From: Olsenella sp. KGMB02461
GTDB taxonomy: Bacteria; Actinomycetota; Coriobacteriia; Coriobacteriales; Atopobiaceae
Assembly (NCBI RefSeq): GCF_012584445.1
Contig: NZ_JABAHI010000006.1
Coordinates: 186,001-250,000 of the forward strand
DNA: 64,000 nt
Direction: 5' to 3'
Both the position numbers and the translations under genes were made by a program. The notes beneath the pieces are model-generated. The model did not search any database. It was not told the origin of the DNA and saw nothing but the letters and a program-made list of their open reading frames with translations. This document shows positions 52,104 through 60,776 of the stretch, in pieces. Position 1 is the stretch's first letter. Each line of letters begins with the position of its first letter.

Positions 52104-53180
52104 TCATGCACCTTTCTTATAGCCAAAGAGCACGTCCAGCGCTTGGACGTACCAGGGATCTGCACGCGCCAACACTTCAGCTTTGATGTCGTCGGGAATG
52201 GGCGCGGCCTGACCGGCATCCTGTTCTTCGGGGAGTCCCGAGACCGTCACCGCCTGTTCCCCCTGGCGCACGTAGCCGTGGAGCCGGGCCTCATCCTCGA
52301 TGCCCTGCTCGGTATTGAGGGAGCGAATGCGGGCCTTCTCCTCCTCATTAAGGCCATTGAAGGCATCCAGCTGCGCTTGGTAGACCTCGCCGTTGCGCCT
52401 GGCCCTGTAGTAATCGCAGGCCGGCGGATAGAGGATCGCCAGAGCCACCAGGCAAATGCCCATGATTGCCAGGGGCACCCTGAGCCTCACCTGCCAGGGA
52501 GCCTTGGGGGCCTCCGAACCCTCATCCCCTTTGGAGCGCCCCCGCCGCGAAGTGCGCACGCCCTTGAAGTCGTCCCCTAGCTTTGCGCCCACCGCCGAGG
52601 TAGTGCGCCCTGTCCTTGCGCTCGCAGCAGAGCGGCCGGCAGTGGGACGCCCTGAATCTTTTGGCTGCCGAGAAACCCGCTCCTTAAGGCTTGCTGCCGT
52701 GGCAGAGAACCAGGATCCTTGGGTGCTTGTGCGCCCTGAGGCCCGCTGGCTGCGAGCGCCCTGGGCCTCCAGCCGCCTGCGCGCCTGGGACAAATCGCCG
52801 GTGGCCTGGGCAGACGCGCCGCTGCCATAGGGCTGGGCCAACTGGGTTGAAGCCAGCGTGCCCGAAGGCCTGAAGCGCGTAGAGGACGGCTTGCGATAGC
52901 CCGAGGCATCCATATAGGGGCCGTCATCAGTAAGCTGGATCTCCGGCCGGTAGGGCTCTGCAGGCCCGCGGCTATAGGACTCATCCCCAGCCACCTGGGA
53001 CTCCTCATAATCCTCCACCTCGTAGAGAGGCTCTTCGGCCTCTTCTGCCTCTGGCCGAGAAGCCCTGCCGCTGGCGCTGCGGGAGCTGCCAGCCTGGGGA
53101 GCAGGGCTGGATCTGGGCCTAAAGGTCAACGTAGCGTCGTTGGAGCGCCGATTGTTATGGGAACGAGCGCGTGTGGACAT
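52104..53180 (-). CDS. DivIC/FtsB-like septum formation initiator with long disordered N-terminus
   Basis: A single-pass membrane protein of 358 residues. Residues 1-230 are low-complexity, Ser/Arg/Ala/Gln-rich and basic, presumably disordered and cytoplasmic. One TM helix (236-254, PLAIMGICLVALAILYPPA) follows, then a short helical region (YQAQLDAFNGLNEEEKARI) and the DivIC C-terminal motif GIEDEARLHGYVRQGEQAVTV (293-313). Family members act in the FtsB-FtsL-FtsQ divisome complex. The tail is unusually long for the family and carries one GCCGAGAAACCC repeat (encoding RVSRQ at 168-172). It is cotranscribed with the Ppx gene. Confidence 0.85.
   Translation of the reverse strand: MSTRARSHNNRRSNDATLTFRPRSSPAPQAGSSRSASGRASRPEAEEAEEPLYEVEDYEESQVAGDESYSRGPAEPYRPEIQLTDDGPYMDASGYRKPSSTRFRPSGTLASTQLAQPYGSGASAQATGDLSQARRRLEAQGARSQRASGRTSTQGSWFSATAASLKERVSRQPKDSGRPTAGRSAASARTGRTTSAVGAKLGDDFKGVRTSRRGRSKGDEGSEAPKAPWQVRLRVPLAIMGICLVALAILYPPACDYYRARRNGEVYQAQLDAFNGLNEEEKARIRSLNTEQGIEDEARLHGYVRQGEQAVTVSGLPEEQDAGQAAPIPDDIKAEVLARADPWYVQALDVLFGYKKGA
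52667..52678 (+). repeat. GCCGAGAAACCC motif, copy 5
   Basis: Exact 12-mer, plus orientation, inside the disordered part of the septum-initiator gene. Confidence 0.85.
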
Positions 53181-53313
53181 CTAACTCCTCAGTGCCAGGT
53201 TTTGAGTGCGAGGTAGTGCGAATGATCTACGGTGGAGATGACAGTATAGAGCCTTGGGCTTTAGCCCTGTGGAGAGGCCATGTGCGCAGGTTGGCCGGGG
53301 CGGCCCTGCAGGC

Positions 53314-55584
53314 TTACGCCCGGGAGGGCGCGTCCTTCTCGGCAGCCTTCACCTGGTCCCAAAGCTCGTTGAGCTCCTGGGTTGAGAGCTGATGGGGCTC
53401 TTTGCCCAGATGATGGCAGAGCTCCTCCACCCCTTGCCAGCGGCGGCGGAACTTGGCATTGGAGTCGCGCAGGGCCTCTTCGCAGTCGATGCCCGCCTTG
53501 CGGCCCACGTTTACCAGGGCAAAGAGCAGGTCGCCAAACTCGGCGGCAGCAGCGGCAGAGCCTTGGTGCTCTGCCAGGTACTCGGCGCGCTCCTCGTCCA
53601 CCTTGTCCCAGACTGCCTCGGGGCCGTCCCAGTCAAAGCCGGCGCGGGCGGCGCGCTTGGAGATCTTTTGGCACTCCATCAAGGCAGGCAGCGCCCGAGG
53701 CACCGAGTCCAAAAGCCCCCGGGAAGCCTGGGCCTCGGCGCGCTCCTGACTCTTGACCGTCTCCCAGATGGAGAGCACCTCGCTGGGATTGGAGGCGTCC
53801 TGGGCTCCAAAGACGTGGGGATGGCGGCGCACCAGCTTGGCGTTGAGGCCGCAGACGACGTCGTCGATGCCAAAGGCGCCCTCGTCTTGGGCGATCTGGG
53901 CATGGAGGAGCACCTGCATAAGGACGTCGCCCAGCTCTTCTTGAAGGTGGGCGTCGTCGGCAGCCTCGATGGCGTCCACGGCCTCATAGGCCTCCTCCAC
54001 CATGTTCTTCTTGATGGAAGCGTGGGTCTGCTCCCTGTCCCAAGGACAGCCGTCGGGTTGGCGCAGGCGCCAAATGGTGCGCACCAGAGCATCAAAGTCC
54101 GGATGGGCCTGAGGCGCGCCAGGGCGCTCTTGAGACACAGCATCTACCTGGTCTTCTAAGGAGGGCTCGGGAGCCGCGGCCTCTGCGGCAGAGGAAGGCG
54201 CCAAGCCAGGCTGCGGCGCGGCCTTCCCGGCCCTCACCGCCTGAAGCGACGCCGGGAACCGAGTGGCCGCCAACGCCTGAAGCACGCCCTCGCTATAGTG
54301 CAGATAGCCTGCGGCGTTGGGGTGCAGGCGACCGTCTCCAAAGTAGAGGGGGTCATGGGGCACCAGATCCTTGCCATCCACATAGGAGATGTCCAGGTCG
54401 TCGCAGAGCTTTTTGAGGGTCTTTCTCACCCAGCCCAAAGGCTTCCCGGAGGCGGAGACGTCCTTATCGGCACGCCACAGAGGCGAGATCACAAAGATGG
54501 TCGAAGGGTCGAACAGCTGGGTGAGGCGCTCCAGATAGCGGCGCGCCTGGGTGCGGATCTCCTTGGCAGAGGCCACCTTGGCCCAGTCGTTGGTGCCATA
54601 GGCCACCGTCACCAGAGCAGGGGCCGCCTGGCGCACCGAGCTCATGCCCTTCAAGGTCTCATCGTCGAAGACGTGGCCGGAAATGCCCTGGTTGAGCAGC
54701 TCGCATCCCAGCTCGCGGGCCAGGTTCGCGCCCAGGCTGTGAGCCGGGGAGCCCGCCATGAAGCCCTGGGTGATGGAGTCACCAAGGCACAGCAGCAAGG
54801 GAGCCGGCGCCAGAGGCTCCAGCCGGTCGTTGGCACGGAGGTTTCCCACCGCCACGCTCATGAGGCTGGGCAGCCACAGGCGGCACACAGTGAGAGCGCG
54901 GTCAGGATTGTCCAGCTCGAACTCTGCCGTCCCCGAGTCCACCCGCGCCCCATAGAACCGGTCGCCCGCTTCGAGCACCAGGCTATCCATGAGTCCGGCT
55001 GTGGGGGCCGTGGTGGACCGAGGCACCCAGGCGCCCTCCTCTACCAGCTGCTTTGTGCGCCCTTGGGCCTCCTGCCGAGCCAAAAGCCCACTCATGAGCC
55101 GAGCGTCTGCAACGTCATGGGAGAGGTCCTGCAGCACCTCCACCTCCAGCGAGAGGCGGGTGGCCCGCGTGGAGAAGGCCAGGCATACGCCGGCGGTGGC
55201 ATCGGCCCTGTGACCGCGGCCAACAGAATGCAAGTAATCCAGCTGGGCTGCCGAGAAGCGCTCCGGCTGCACGAGGCCGCCGTCCCTCACTCGAGCCGCC
55301 ACACAGCCCTGGAGATAGCGCACCACAGAAGGCGCCTGGTCCTTGGGCACTGCCCGACCATCGCGATCGAGCACCTCAGGTGCCAGCGGCTTGGAGCGGC
55401 TGGCCGAGAAGAGCGACCACCGGCGCTGCTCGGCTGGGGGCAGCTGCGGCAACGCTTTTGCTTGAGGCGTCCGAGAGGCGCCCCGGGAGGTCGCGGGAGC
55501 GGTCGCCTTTTTGGCCCTGCGCCCTTTGACCTTGGGCCTCTTGGTCGTTTTGCCCTTTATCGCTTTGGATGCCTTTGCACTCAT
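53314..55584 (-). CDS. mazG: SGNH-hydrolase / MazG nucleotide pyrophosphohydrolase fusion
   Basis: A 756-residue protein joining two enzymes. Residues 1-45 are a basic Lys/Ala tail. A beta-rich region (about 85-250) precedes an SGNH/GDSL esterase domain with CLGDSITQG (S270), GISGH, VAYGTNDWAK (330-333) and GDGRLHPNAAGY (D418, H421), a complete catalytic set. A linker (450-495) leads to MazG: RLRQPDGCPWDREQTHASIKKNMVEEAYEAVDAI (507-539), EELGDVLMQVLLHAQ, and a second all-alpha repeat (EFGDLLFALVNVGRKAG). MazG degrades (d)NTPs and, in some species, lowers (p)ppGpp. An esterase fusion is not usual for MazG. It lies between mfd and the septum gene. Confidence 0.88.
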   Translation of the reverse strand: MSAKASKAIKGKTTKRPKVKGRRAKKATAPATSRGASRTPQAKALPQLPPAEQRRWSLFSASRSKPLAPEVLDRDGRAVPKDQAPSVVRYLQGCVAARVRDGGLVQPERFSAAQLDYLHSVGRGHRADATAGVCLAFSTRATRLSLEVEVLQDLSHDVADARLMSGLLARQEAQGRTKQLVEEGAWVPRSTTAPTAGLMDSLVLEAGDRFYGARVDSGTAEFELDNPDRALTVCRLWLPSLMSVAVGNLRANDRLEPLAPAPLLLCLGDSITQGFMAGSPAHSLGANLARELGCELLNQGISGHVFDDETLKGMSSVRQAAPALVTVAYGTNDWAKVASAKEIRTQARRYLERLTQLFDPSTIFVISPLWRADKDVSASGKPLGWVRKTLKKLCDDLDISYVDGKDLVPHDPLYFGDGRLHPNAAGYLHYSEGVLQALAATRFPASLQAVRAGKAAPQPGLAPSSAAEAAAPEPSLEDQVDAVSQERPGAPQAHPDFDALVRTIWRLRQPDGCPWDREQTHASIKKNMVEEAYEAVDAIEAADDAHLQEELGDVLMQVLLHAQIAQDEGAFGIDDVVCGLNAKLVRRHPHVFGAQDASNPSEVLSIWETVKSQERAEAQASRGLLDSVPRALPALMECQKISKRAARAGFDWDGPEAVWDKVDEERAEYLAEHQGSAAAAAEFGDLLFALVNVGRKAGIDCEEALRDSNAKFRRRWQGVEELCHHLGKEPHQLSTQELNELWDQVKAAEKDAPSRA

Positions 55585-55610
55585 AGACGCACCTCTGCCT
55601 CGCCTCTATG

Positions 55611-55637
55611 GCTCGCCCCCTACTCGAGGGGGCGAGC
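55611..55637. terminator. GC-rich hairpin between mfd and mazG
   Basis: GCTCGCCCCC/GGGGGCGAGC, 10 bp with a 7-nt loop (55611-55620, 55628-55637). It has no U-tract; termination is uncertain. Confidence 0.4.
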
Positions 55638-55689
55638 GCCTGTAGCTTTCAATTTTGACATGGCCGGCCAGCCAGAGCCACCGGCCTCG

Positions 55690-58600
55690 CTAGTCTTCAT
55701 CATCGCCGCCCAGAGTCTCCAAGACTCCTAAAGCAGCGCTTACCAGATCCTCGGCCCCCTTGCGGAAGGGATAGGTGAGCTTTTTAGACTGGGAGAACAC
55801 GCGGGCGCCCTTGCGCTTGAGCCCCGGCACCAGGTCGCGAGGCACGTCGGCGCCCATGTAGACCAGCTGGCCTCCGGTGAGCGCCACCGAGGTGATCCCC
55901 AACCTCTCTCCGCGGATGCGAATGCGTTGGCGGTCCAACAGGTTGCGGGCTGCCGGCGGAAATGAGCCGCAGGTCTTTTCCAGCTCGGCTTCCAGTGCGT
56001 CCACTTGGGCAAGCTCGGTGGCTGCGGCCACACGGCGGTAGGCCAGCACGCGCTTGTCGATCTCGGGGATGTACTCGTCGTCAAAGAAGAAGTCTGCCGA
56101 GAGGTTCACCACCGTCTCTGCCGGCGCCACCTCGCCCACTTCGCCCTTGGCCTCGCTCACGGCCTCACCCAGCATCTGGGTGAACAGGTCAAAACCCACC
56201 TGCTGGAGGTTGCCGTGCTGCTCGGCGCCCACCAGCGATCCGGCGCCGCGGATCTCCAGGTCGCGCATGGCGATGCGCATGCCGCTTCCCAGATCCTGGT
56301 ACTCGTTGATAGCGGTCAGGCGCTCGGTGGCCTCCTCGGTCAACGGGCGCTCGCCAGGGAACAGGAAGTAGGCGAAGGCCTGGGTGCGCCCGCGGCCCAC
56401 GCGGCCCTTGAGCTGGTAGAGCTGAGCCAATCCCAGCCGCTGGGAATCCTCGATGATGAGGGTGTTGGTATGGGGGTTGTCGATGCCGCTCTCAATGATG
56501 GTGGTGGCCACCAAGACGTCGATGTCGTGAGTCTGGAAGCGCTCCATGACGTCTTCCACCTCGCGCGGGCTCATCTGCCCATGGGCCACGCCGATGCGGG
56601 CCTCGGGAGCTGCTTCGCGCACGCGTTCCACGGCCTCATCGATGGTGGTCACACGATTAGACACGTAGTACACCTGACCGCCGCGGCTTGTCTCGGCACG
56701 GATGGCATCGCTTACCACATCCGGGTCATACTCCCCTACGTGCACCTTCACCGGCAGGCGGCCTTTGGGCGGCGTCATGATGAGGCTCATGTCGCGCACG
56801 CCCGAGAGGCTCATCTGCAGCGTGCGGGGGATGGGCGTAGCCGAGAGCGTGAGCACGTCCACCTGCTCGCGCAGGTTCTTGAGCTGCTCTTTGTGCTGCA
56901 CGCCAAAGCGCTGCTCCTCGTCCACGATGACCAGGCCCAGATTGTGGGGGTTCACGTCGCGAGACAGCAGCCGATGGGTGCCGATTAGCACATCTGCCTC
57001 GCCTTTGGCAAACTCCTCCAAGGACTTCTTTTGCTGGGCGGCAGTCCTGAAGCGGGAAAGCACCGCCACCTTGACGCCGAAGGGCGCGAAGCGCTCCTGG
57101 AAGGTCTCGTAGTGCTGCTGGGCCAGGATGGTGGTGGGGCACAGCACCATGACCTGGCGGCCGTCCTCCACGCACTTGAAGGCGGCGCGCAGAGCCACCT
57201 CGGTCTTGCCAAAGCCCACGTCGCCGCAGAGCAGGCGGTCCATGGGCTTGGGCTGCTCCATGTCGGCTTTGATGTCGTCGATGGCGCGGCTTTGATCAGG
57301 GGTCAAAGGATAGGGGAAGCTGGCCTCCATCTCGCGCTGGGCAGCGTCGTCCGGCGAGAAGGCATGGCCCTGCACCGTGGCGCGGCGGGTGTAGAGTTCT
57401 ACCAGGTCAAAGGCCAGTTTTTTGGCGCTCTTGCGCGCCTTGGCGGTGGCGCGCGACCAGTCCGCGGTGTTGAGGCGCGTGAGCCTGGGCGCCGATCCGT
57501 CCGGCCCTACATAGCGCGAGATGCGGTCCACCTGCTCCAAGGGCACGTAAAGCTTGTCCCCCGCCGAGTACTCCAGCAAGAAGTAGTCCCGCTCACGCCC
57601 GTCGATCTCCCGACGCACGATGTCGGCGAACTTGGCGATGCCGTGGGTGGCATGAACCACGTAGTCGCCAGGCTTGAACGGGAAGGTCACCTGCGTAGGA
57701 TCGATAGCACGCGATTTGGTGCGGCTGGCGAACCGTGCAGTCAAATCCCCCACCGAGAAGATCGCCAACCGGGCAGAGGGCACTGTCACACCTGCAGGCA
57801 CCGGCGCTTCGAAGAAGCTCACCGAGCCCGCTTGGAGCGGCACTGCCTTTTTGTAAGCCTCCGGGTCCAGTATGGAGGCAGCATTGGCAGGGTCTGAGGC
57901 CAACGACTCTGCAAAGGGCACGTGCTCGTCGCCAAAGGAGAGCTCCAGCGACTGGCGGGCGCTCCTGTCGGGCACCGCAAAGGCGATGGCGAAGCCGTCG
58001 CGCAAAAGCTCGCGGGTGCGGCCCAGAAGGCGCGTGTCAGAGCCGGCGATCTGCGGCTGGCGCACGGTAAGCTCGGCGGTCACCGGAGTGCCGGCCGTAT
58101 TGAGCGAAGAGAGGTTCAGGCGCTGCTGGGAGCCAAAGTCCAACTTGCGAGGGTCTGTGTAGAGCTCCGCGAGCTCCGGCTTGAGCTTGGCTGCACTGGC
58201 CGAGGCCGCCAGGTCGTCGTAGGCGCGCAAGCAGTCGTCAAAAAGAGCGCGGGGCTCGTTGAGGCACACCAGCGCCTCCTTGCAAATATGATCGATGGGC
58301 GAGGCCGTCGACCCGTAGAGCTGGGCCAAGTAACGCTCTGTCTGAGGATTGGGAATGCGCGCCGTGATGGCTTCCAGGTCTGCCGCCACCGCCGAGCTTT
58401 CGCGAGCCCTATCCCAAAGGGCATGCTCCGCGCGCTTCACCGTCTCGTCGGTGAGGGCATACTCGCGGGCCGGCTGAAACTCCACCGCATCCAAATCGCC
58501 GATGGTCTGCCCTGTGGCCGGCACCAGGCGCCGGATGCGGTCGATCTCGTCGCCAAAGAACTCCAGGCGCACAGGGTTGGTGCCCTGAGCTGGATAGACG

Positions 58601-59145
58601 TCAACGTTGTCACCGTGGATGCCAAAAGCGCCCGGCTCCGCTGCCTCGCCCAAGTTCACGTAGCCGGCCGCGAGCAGCGCCCCGCCGATCTCCTCATAGG
58701 GCGCCTCTTGACCCACCTCGTAGCGAAGGGTTTGCCAAAAGGGCACCTCTGCCGGAGGCACCCGGCGCAAAAGCGCACGGGCGCTGGCCACGACGACGCG
58801 GGGCTCGCCGGTGGCCAGGCTTGCCAGCGCCTGAGTGCGGGCGCCCAGCACCGCCATGTTGGGCTTGGTGTCTTTCCAGGGCAGATCTTCCCGCATGGGA
58901 TAACGCTCCACCTGCTCCAGCCCCAGCCAGGCTTGAAGGGTGCGGGCCGCACGGCCTGCCAGCTCCTCGCCGGAGACCACATAAAGACAGGGCCTGGGAT
59001 CTTTGGCCCACAGGCTGGCAAGCAACAACGCGCGGCCGGACTGCCCTACCGAAAGCGTGGCGTCTTGATGGGCTGCCAACGCCTTTACCAGCGGCGAGAG
59101 GTTGGCGTCTGCCAGAAGCTGCTTGGCGATACGGTCGATGATCAT
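55690..59145 (-). CDS. mfd: Transcription-repair coupling factor Mfd
   Basis: Mfd removes RNA polymerase stalled at lesions and recruits UvrA. The 1151-residue length is standard. The N-terminal UvrB-like part is followed by the RNA-polymerase-interaction/CarD-like domain (GDYVVHATHGIAKFADIVRREIDGRERDYFLLEY). The translocase has Walker A LLCGDVGFGKTEVALRAAFK, motif II VIVDEEQRFGVQHKEQL and motif VI QLKGRVGRGRTQAFAY. The C-terminal TRCF domain follows. The start at 59145 (MIIDRIAKQL) has GGAAGG 9 nt upstream. It is followed by the mazG fusion, a link between repair and nucleotide-pool cleaning. Confidence 0.96.
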   Translation of the reverse strand: MIIDRIAKQLLADANLSPLVKALAAHQDATLSVGQSGRALLLASLWAKDPRPCLYVVSGEELAGRAARTLQAWLGLEQVERYPMREDLPWKDTKPNMAVLGARTQALASLATGEPRVVVASARALLRRVPPAEVPFWQTLRYEVGQEAPYEEIGGALLAAGYVNLGEAAEPGAFGIHGDNVDVYPAQGTNPVRLEFFGDEIDRIRRLVPATGQTIGDLDAVEFQPAREYALTDETVKRAEHALWDRARESSAVAADLEAITARIPNPQTERYLAQLYGSTASPIDHICKEALVCLNEPRALFDDCLRAYDDLAASASAAKLKPELAELYTDPRKLDFGSQQRLNLSSLNTAGTPVTAELTVRQPQIAGSDTRLLGRTRELLRDGFAIAFAVPDRSARQSLELSFGDEHVPFAESLASDPANAASILDPEAYKKAVPLQAGSVSFFEAPVPAGVTVPSARLAIFSVGDLTARFASRTKSRAIDPTQVTFPFKPGDYVVHATHGIAKFADIVRREIDGRERDYFLLEYSAGDKLYVPLEQVDRISRYVGPDGSAPRLTRLNTADWSRATAKARKSAKKLAFDLVELYTRRATVQGHAFSPDDAAQREMEASFPYPLTPDQSRAIDDIKADMEQPKPMDRLLCGDVGFGKTEVALRAAFKCVEDGRQVMVLCPTTILAQQHYETFQERFAPFGVKVAVLSRFRTAAQQKKSLEEFAKGEADVLIGTHRLLSRDVNPHNLGLVIVDEEQRFGVQHKEQLKNLREQVDVLTLSATPIPRTLQMSLSGVRDMSLIMTPPKGRLPVKVHVGEYDPDVVSDAIRAETSRGGQVYYVSNRVTTIDEAVERVREAAPEARIGVAHGQMSPREVEDVMERFQTHDIDVLVATTIIESGIDNPHTNTLIIEDSQRLGLAQLYQLKGRVGRGRTQAFAYFLFPGERPLTEEATERLTAINEYQDLGSGMRIAMRDLEIRGAGSLVGAEQHGNLQQVGFDLFTQMLGEAVSEAKGEVGEVAPAETVVNLSADFFFDDEYIPEIDKRVLAYRRVAAATELAQVDALEAELEKTCGSFPPAARNLLDRQRIRIRGERLGITSVALTGGQLVYMGADVPRDLVPGLKRKGARVFSQSKKLTYPFRKGAEDLVSAALGVLETLGGDDED

Positions 59146-59429
59146 GGAAGGCGGCCTTCCTAGGCGAGGGGACGACAGAGATGGCACCGGCAACTAACCG
59201 GTGATTGCCCGCCAGTCCCACATCGATTGCTATAGATGCATATGGGAGGGGCGGGTTTCTCGGCATGGACTCTATGGACATGCCAAAAGGGCCCTGACGC
59301 CTGCGCGCGGGCCTGGAGAGCATGCTTTAGGAATACTACCCCCGTGAGGGCGCTTCGGGCACAGGACAGGCGGTTTACATGGGAAACAGCGCCGTTGAGC
59401 CATTGGTGAACACACTGCGCCGACGCCTA
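59146..59429. other. Intergenic region upstream of mfd
   Basis: Part of a 692-nt gap between mfd and metQ. It contains motif copy 6 and the presumed mfd promoter. I see no gene; short frames here lack ribosome-binding sites. Confidence 0.5.
59253..59264 (-). repeat. GCCGAGAAACCC motif, copy 6
   Basis: Exact 12-mer, minus orientation, about 110 nt upstream of the mfd start. Confidence 0.85.
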
Positions 59430-59513
59430 GGCCAATCTGCTCATGAGCATGCTCGTGGCCCTCGGTCGACACGTTGCCCCAGGGCCACGAAGGACTTCCT
59501 GTGCAGATTGGCC
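59430..59513. repeat. Long two-stem palindrome, unit 1
   Basis: The outer 11-bp stem GGCCAATCTGC/GCAGATTGGCC (59430-59440, 59503-59513) and inner 10-bp stem TCGTGGCCCT/AGGGCCACGA (59453-59462, 59481-59490) are separated by a perfectly symmetric 12/12 internal loop. The apical loop is 18 nt. Non-coding. Confidence 0.75.
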
Positions 59514-59518
59514 CAGCG

Positions 59519-59592
59519 ATTTGTGTTTTCGCTGCTTCGTCGCTCTTGGCGTTTGCGTCGTCCAAGTGCGACGAAGGTCCTAAAACACAAAT
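59519..59592. repeat. Long three-stem palindrome, unit 2
   Basis: Outer stem ATTTGTGTTTT/AAAACACAAAT (11 bp), 5/5 internal loop, stem CTTCGTCGC/GCGACGAAG (9 bp), a single T-T mismatch, then CTTGG/CCAAG (5 bp) with a 12-nt loop. It starts 5 nt after unit 1. It could be a structured RNA or a pair of mobile-element ends; TTGATATACT just beyond is promoter-like. Confidence 0.75.
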
Positions 59593-59777
59593 TCATTATT
59601 TGATATACTAGCGCATCCTCGCCCCACGCCCTTCATCCCGCGCGCTTCCTCCCAGTACCGCCGAAGGTCCCAGCAAGTGCAAAAAGGGCGCCGGCCCCAA
59701 GGCCAGCGCCCCACTGAATGTTGGTGCCTGTGAGCTCAAAGCCTGTGCATACTGGCTCGCAGCCCACGCCCGCAGCT

Positions 59778-59789
59778 GCCGAGAAACCC
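59778..59789 (+). repeat. GCCGAGAAACCC motif, copy 7
   Basis: Exact 12-mer about 50 nt downstream of the metQ stop. Confidence 0.85.
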
Positions 59790-59837
59790 GCCCATCGCCA
59801 CCGGATAGCGATGGCCCGCAGGCATCTCCCAGCGCGC

Positions 59838-60686
59838 TTAGAAGACCGCCACCACGCCGCCGTTGTAGTTGTCCTCGATGAACTGACGGGTCTGGTCGCT
59901 GGTGAGCAGCTTCACCAGCTCCTTGGTCTTCTCGCTGTCCTGGTTGCCGTCCTTCACGGCCAGCACGTTCACATAGGCCTTGGAGGCCTCGCCGGTGTCA
60001 GACTCGGTGGCCAGGGCGTCCTCGGTCTTGAGGCCGGCGCCCAGCGCGAAGTTGCCGTTGATGGCCGCGATGTCCACATCCTGGAGCGAACGGGGCAGCT
60101 GGGCGGCCTCCATCTCCTGGATCTGCAGGTTCTTGGGGTTCTCCACGATATCTACCACCGTGGCGTTCAGGCCGGCGCCGTCCTTGAGCTTGATGAGACC
60201 TTCCTGCTGGAGCAGCAGCAATGCGCGGGCCTCGTTGGTGGTGTCGTTGGGCACGGCCACTACGGCGCCGTCAGGCAGCGCGTCCAGCGAGGTGGTTTTG
60301 CCGGCGTAGAGGCAGAAGGGCTCGAAGTGGATGTCGGCGGCGTCCACCAGGTGAGTGCCGTTCTCTTGGTTGAAGTCGTTCAAATAGGTGATGTGCTGGA
60401 AGTAGTTGGCATCCAGCTGCCCGTCCTCCAGGGCTTTGTTGGGCTGGATGTAGTCGTTGTACTCCACCACATCCAGGGTGTAGCCGTCCTCTGCGGCCTG
60501 CTCCTTGAGGTTGTTCAAGATCTCGGCGTGAGGGGTGGGGCTGGCGCCGATCTTGATGGTCTTGTCGCCGGAGGCGTCACCGGACTGCCCTGTGCCCGAC
60601 TGCCCGCAAGCCGCAAGGCCAGCTACTGCCAGCACGGCGGCCAGGCATAGACCCAGAATGCGGAAAGGAACCTTTTTCAAAGACAT
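59838..60686 (-). CDS. metQ: MetQ-type methionine ABC transporter substrate-binding lipoprotein
   Basis: Binds methionine outside the membrane for MetNI. The 282-residue product has a lipoprotein signal (MSLKKVPFRILGLCLAAVLAVAGLAAC) with attached C27, then an NlpA-family fold: TIKIGASPTPHAEILNNLKEQAAEDGY, DYIQPNKALEDGQLDANYFQHITYL and DIAAINGNFALGAGL. The start at 60686 is set by the signal peptide; the frame continues upstream. It is downstream of metI, separated by a 136-nt gap that holds motif copy 8 and a tandem repeat. D- or L-methionine or a related amino acid is the likely ligand. Confidence 0.93.
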   Translation of the reverse strand: MSLKKVPFRILGLCLAAVLAVAGLAACGQSGTGQSGDASGDKTIKIGASPTPHAEILNNLKEQAAEDGYTLDVVEYNDYIQPNKALEDGQLDANYFQHITYLNDFNQENGTHLVDAADIHFEPFCLYAGKTTSLDALPDGAVVAVPNDTTNEARALLLLQQEGLIKLKDGAGLNATVVDIVENPKNLQIQEMEAAQLPRSLQDVDIAAINGNFALGAGLKTEDALATESDTGEASKAYVNVLAVKDGNQDSEKTKELVKLLTSDQTRQFIEDNYNGGVVAVF

Positions 60687-60718
60687 AGCGATGCTCGCTT
60701 TCTTAATATATTGATGTA

Positions 60719-60753
60719 TTCGCACTACTTGCTGCATTCACACTACTTGCTGC
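60719..60753. repeat. Tandem 17-nt repeat upstream of metQ
   Basis: TTCGCACTACTTGCTGC (60719-60735) and TTCACACTACTTGCTGC (60737-60753) differ at one position and are spaced by one nt, 33 nt before the metQ start. Confidence 0.8.
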
Positions 60754-60776
60754 TTTCCTAAAACTCGAAATGGCTG

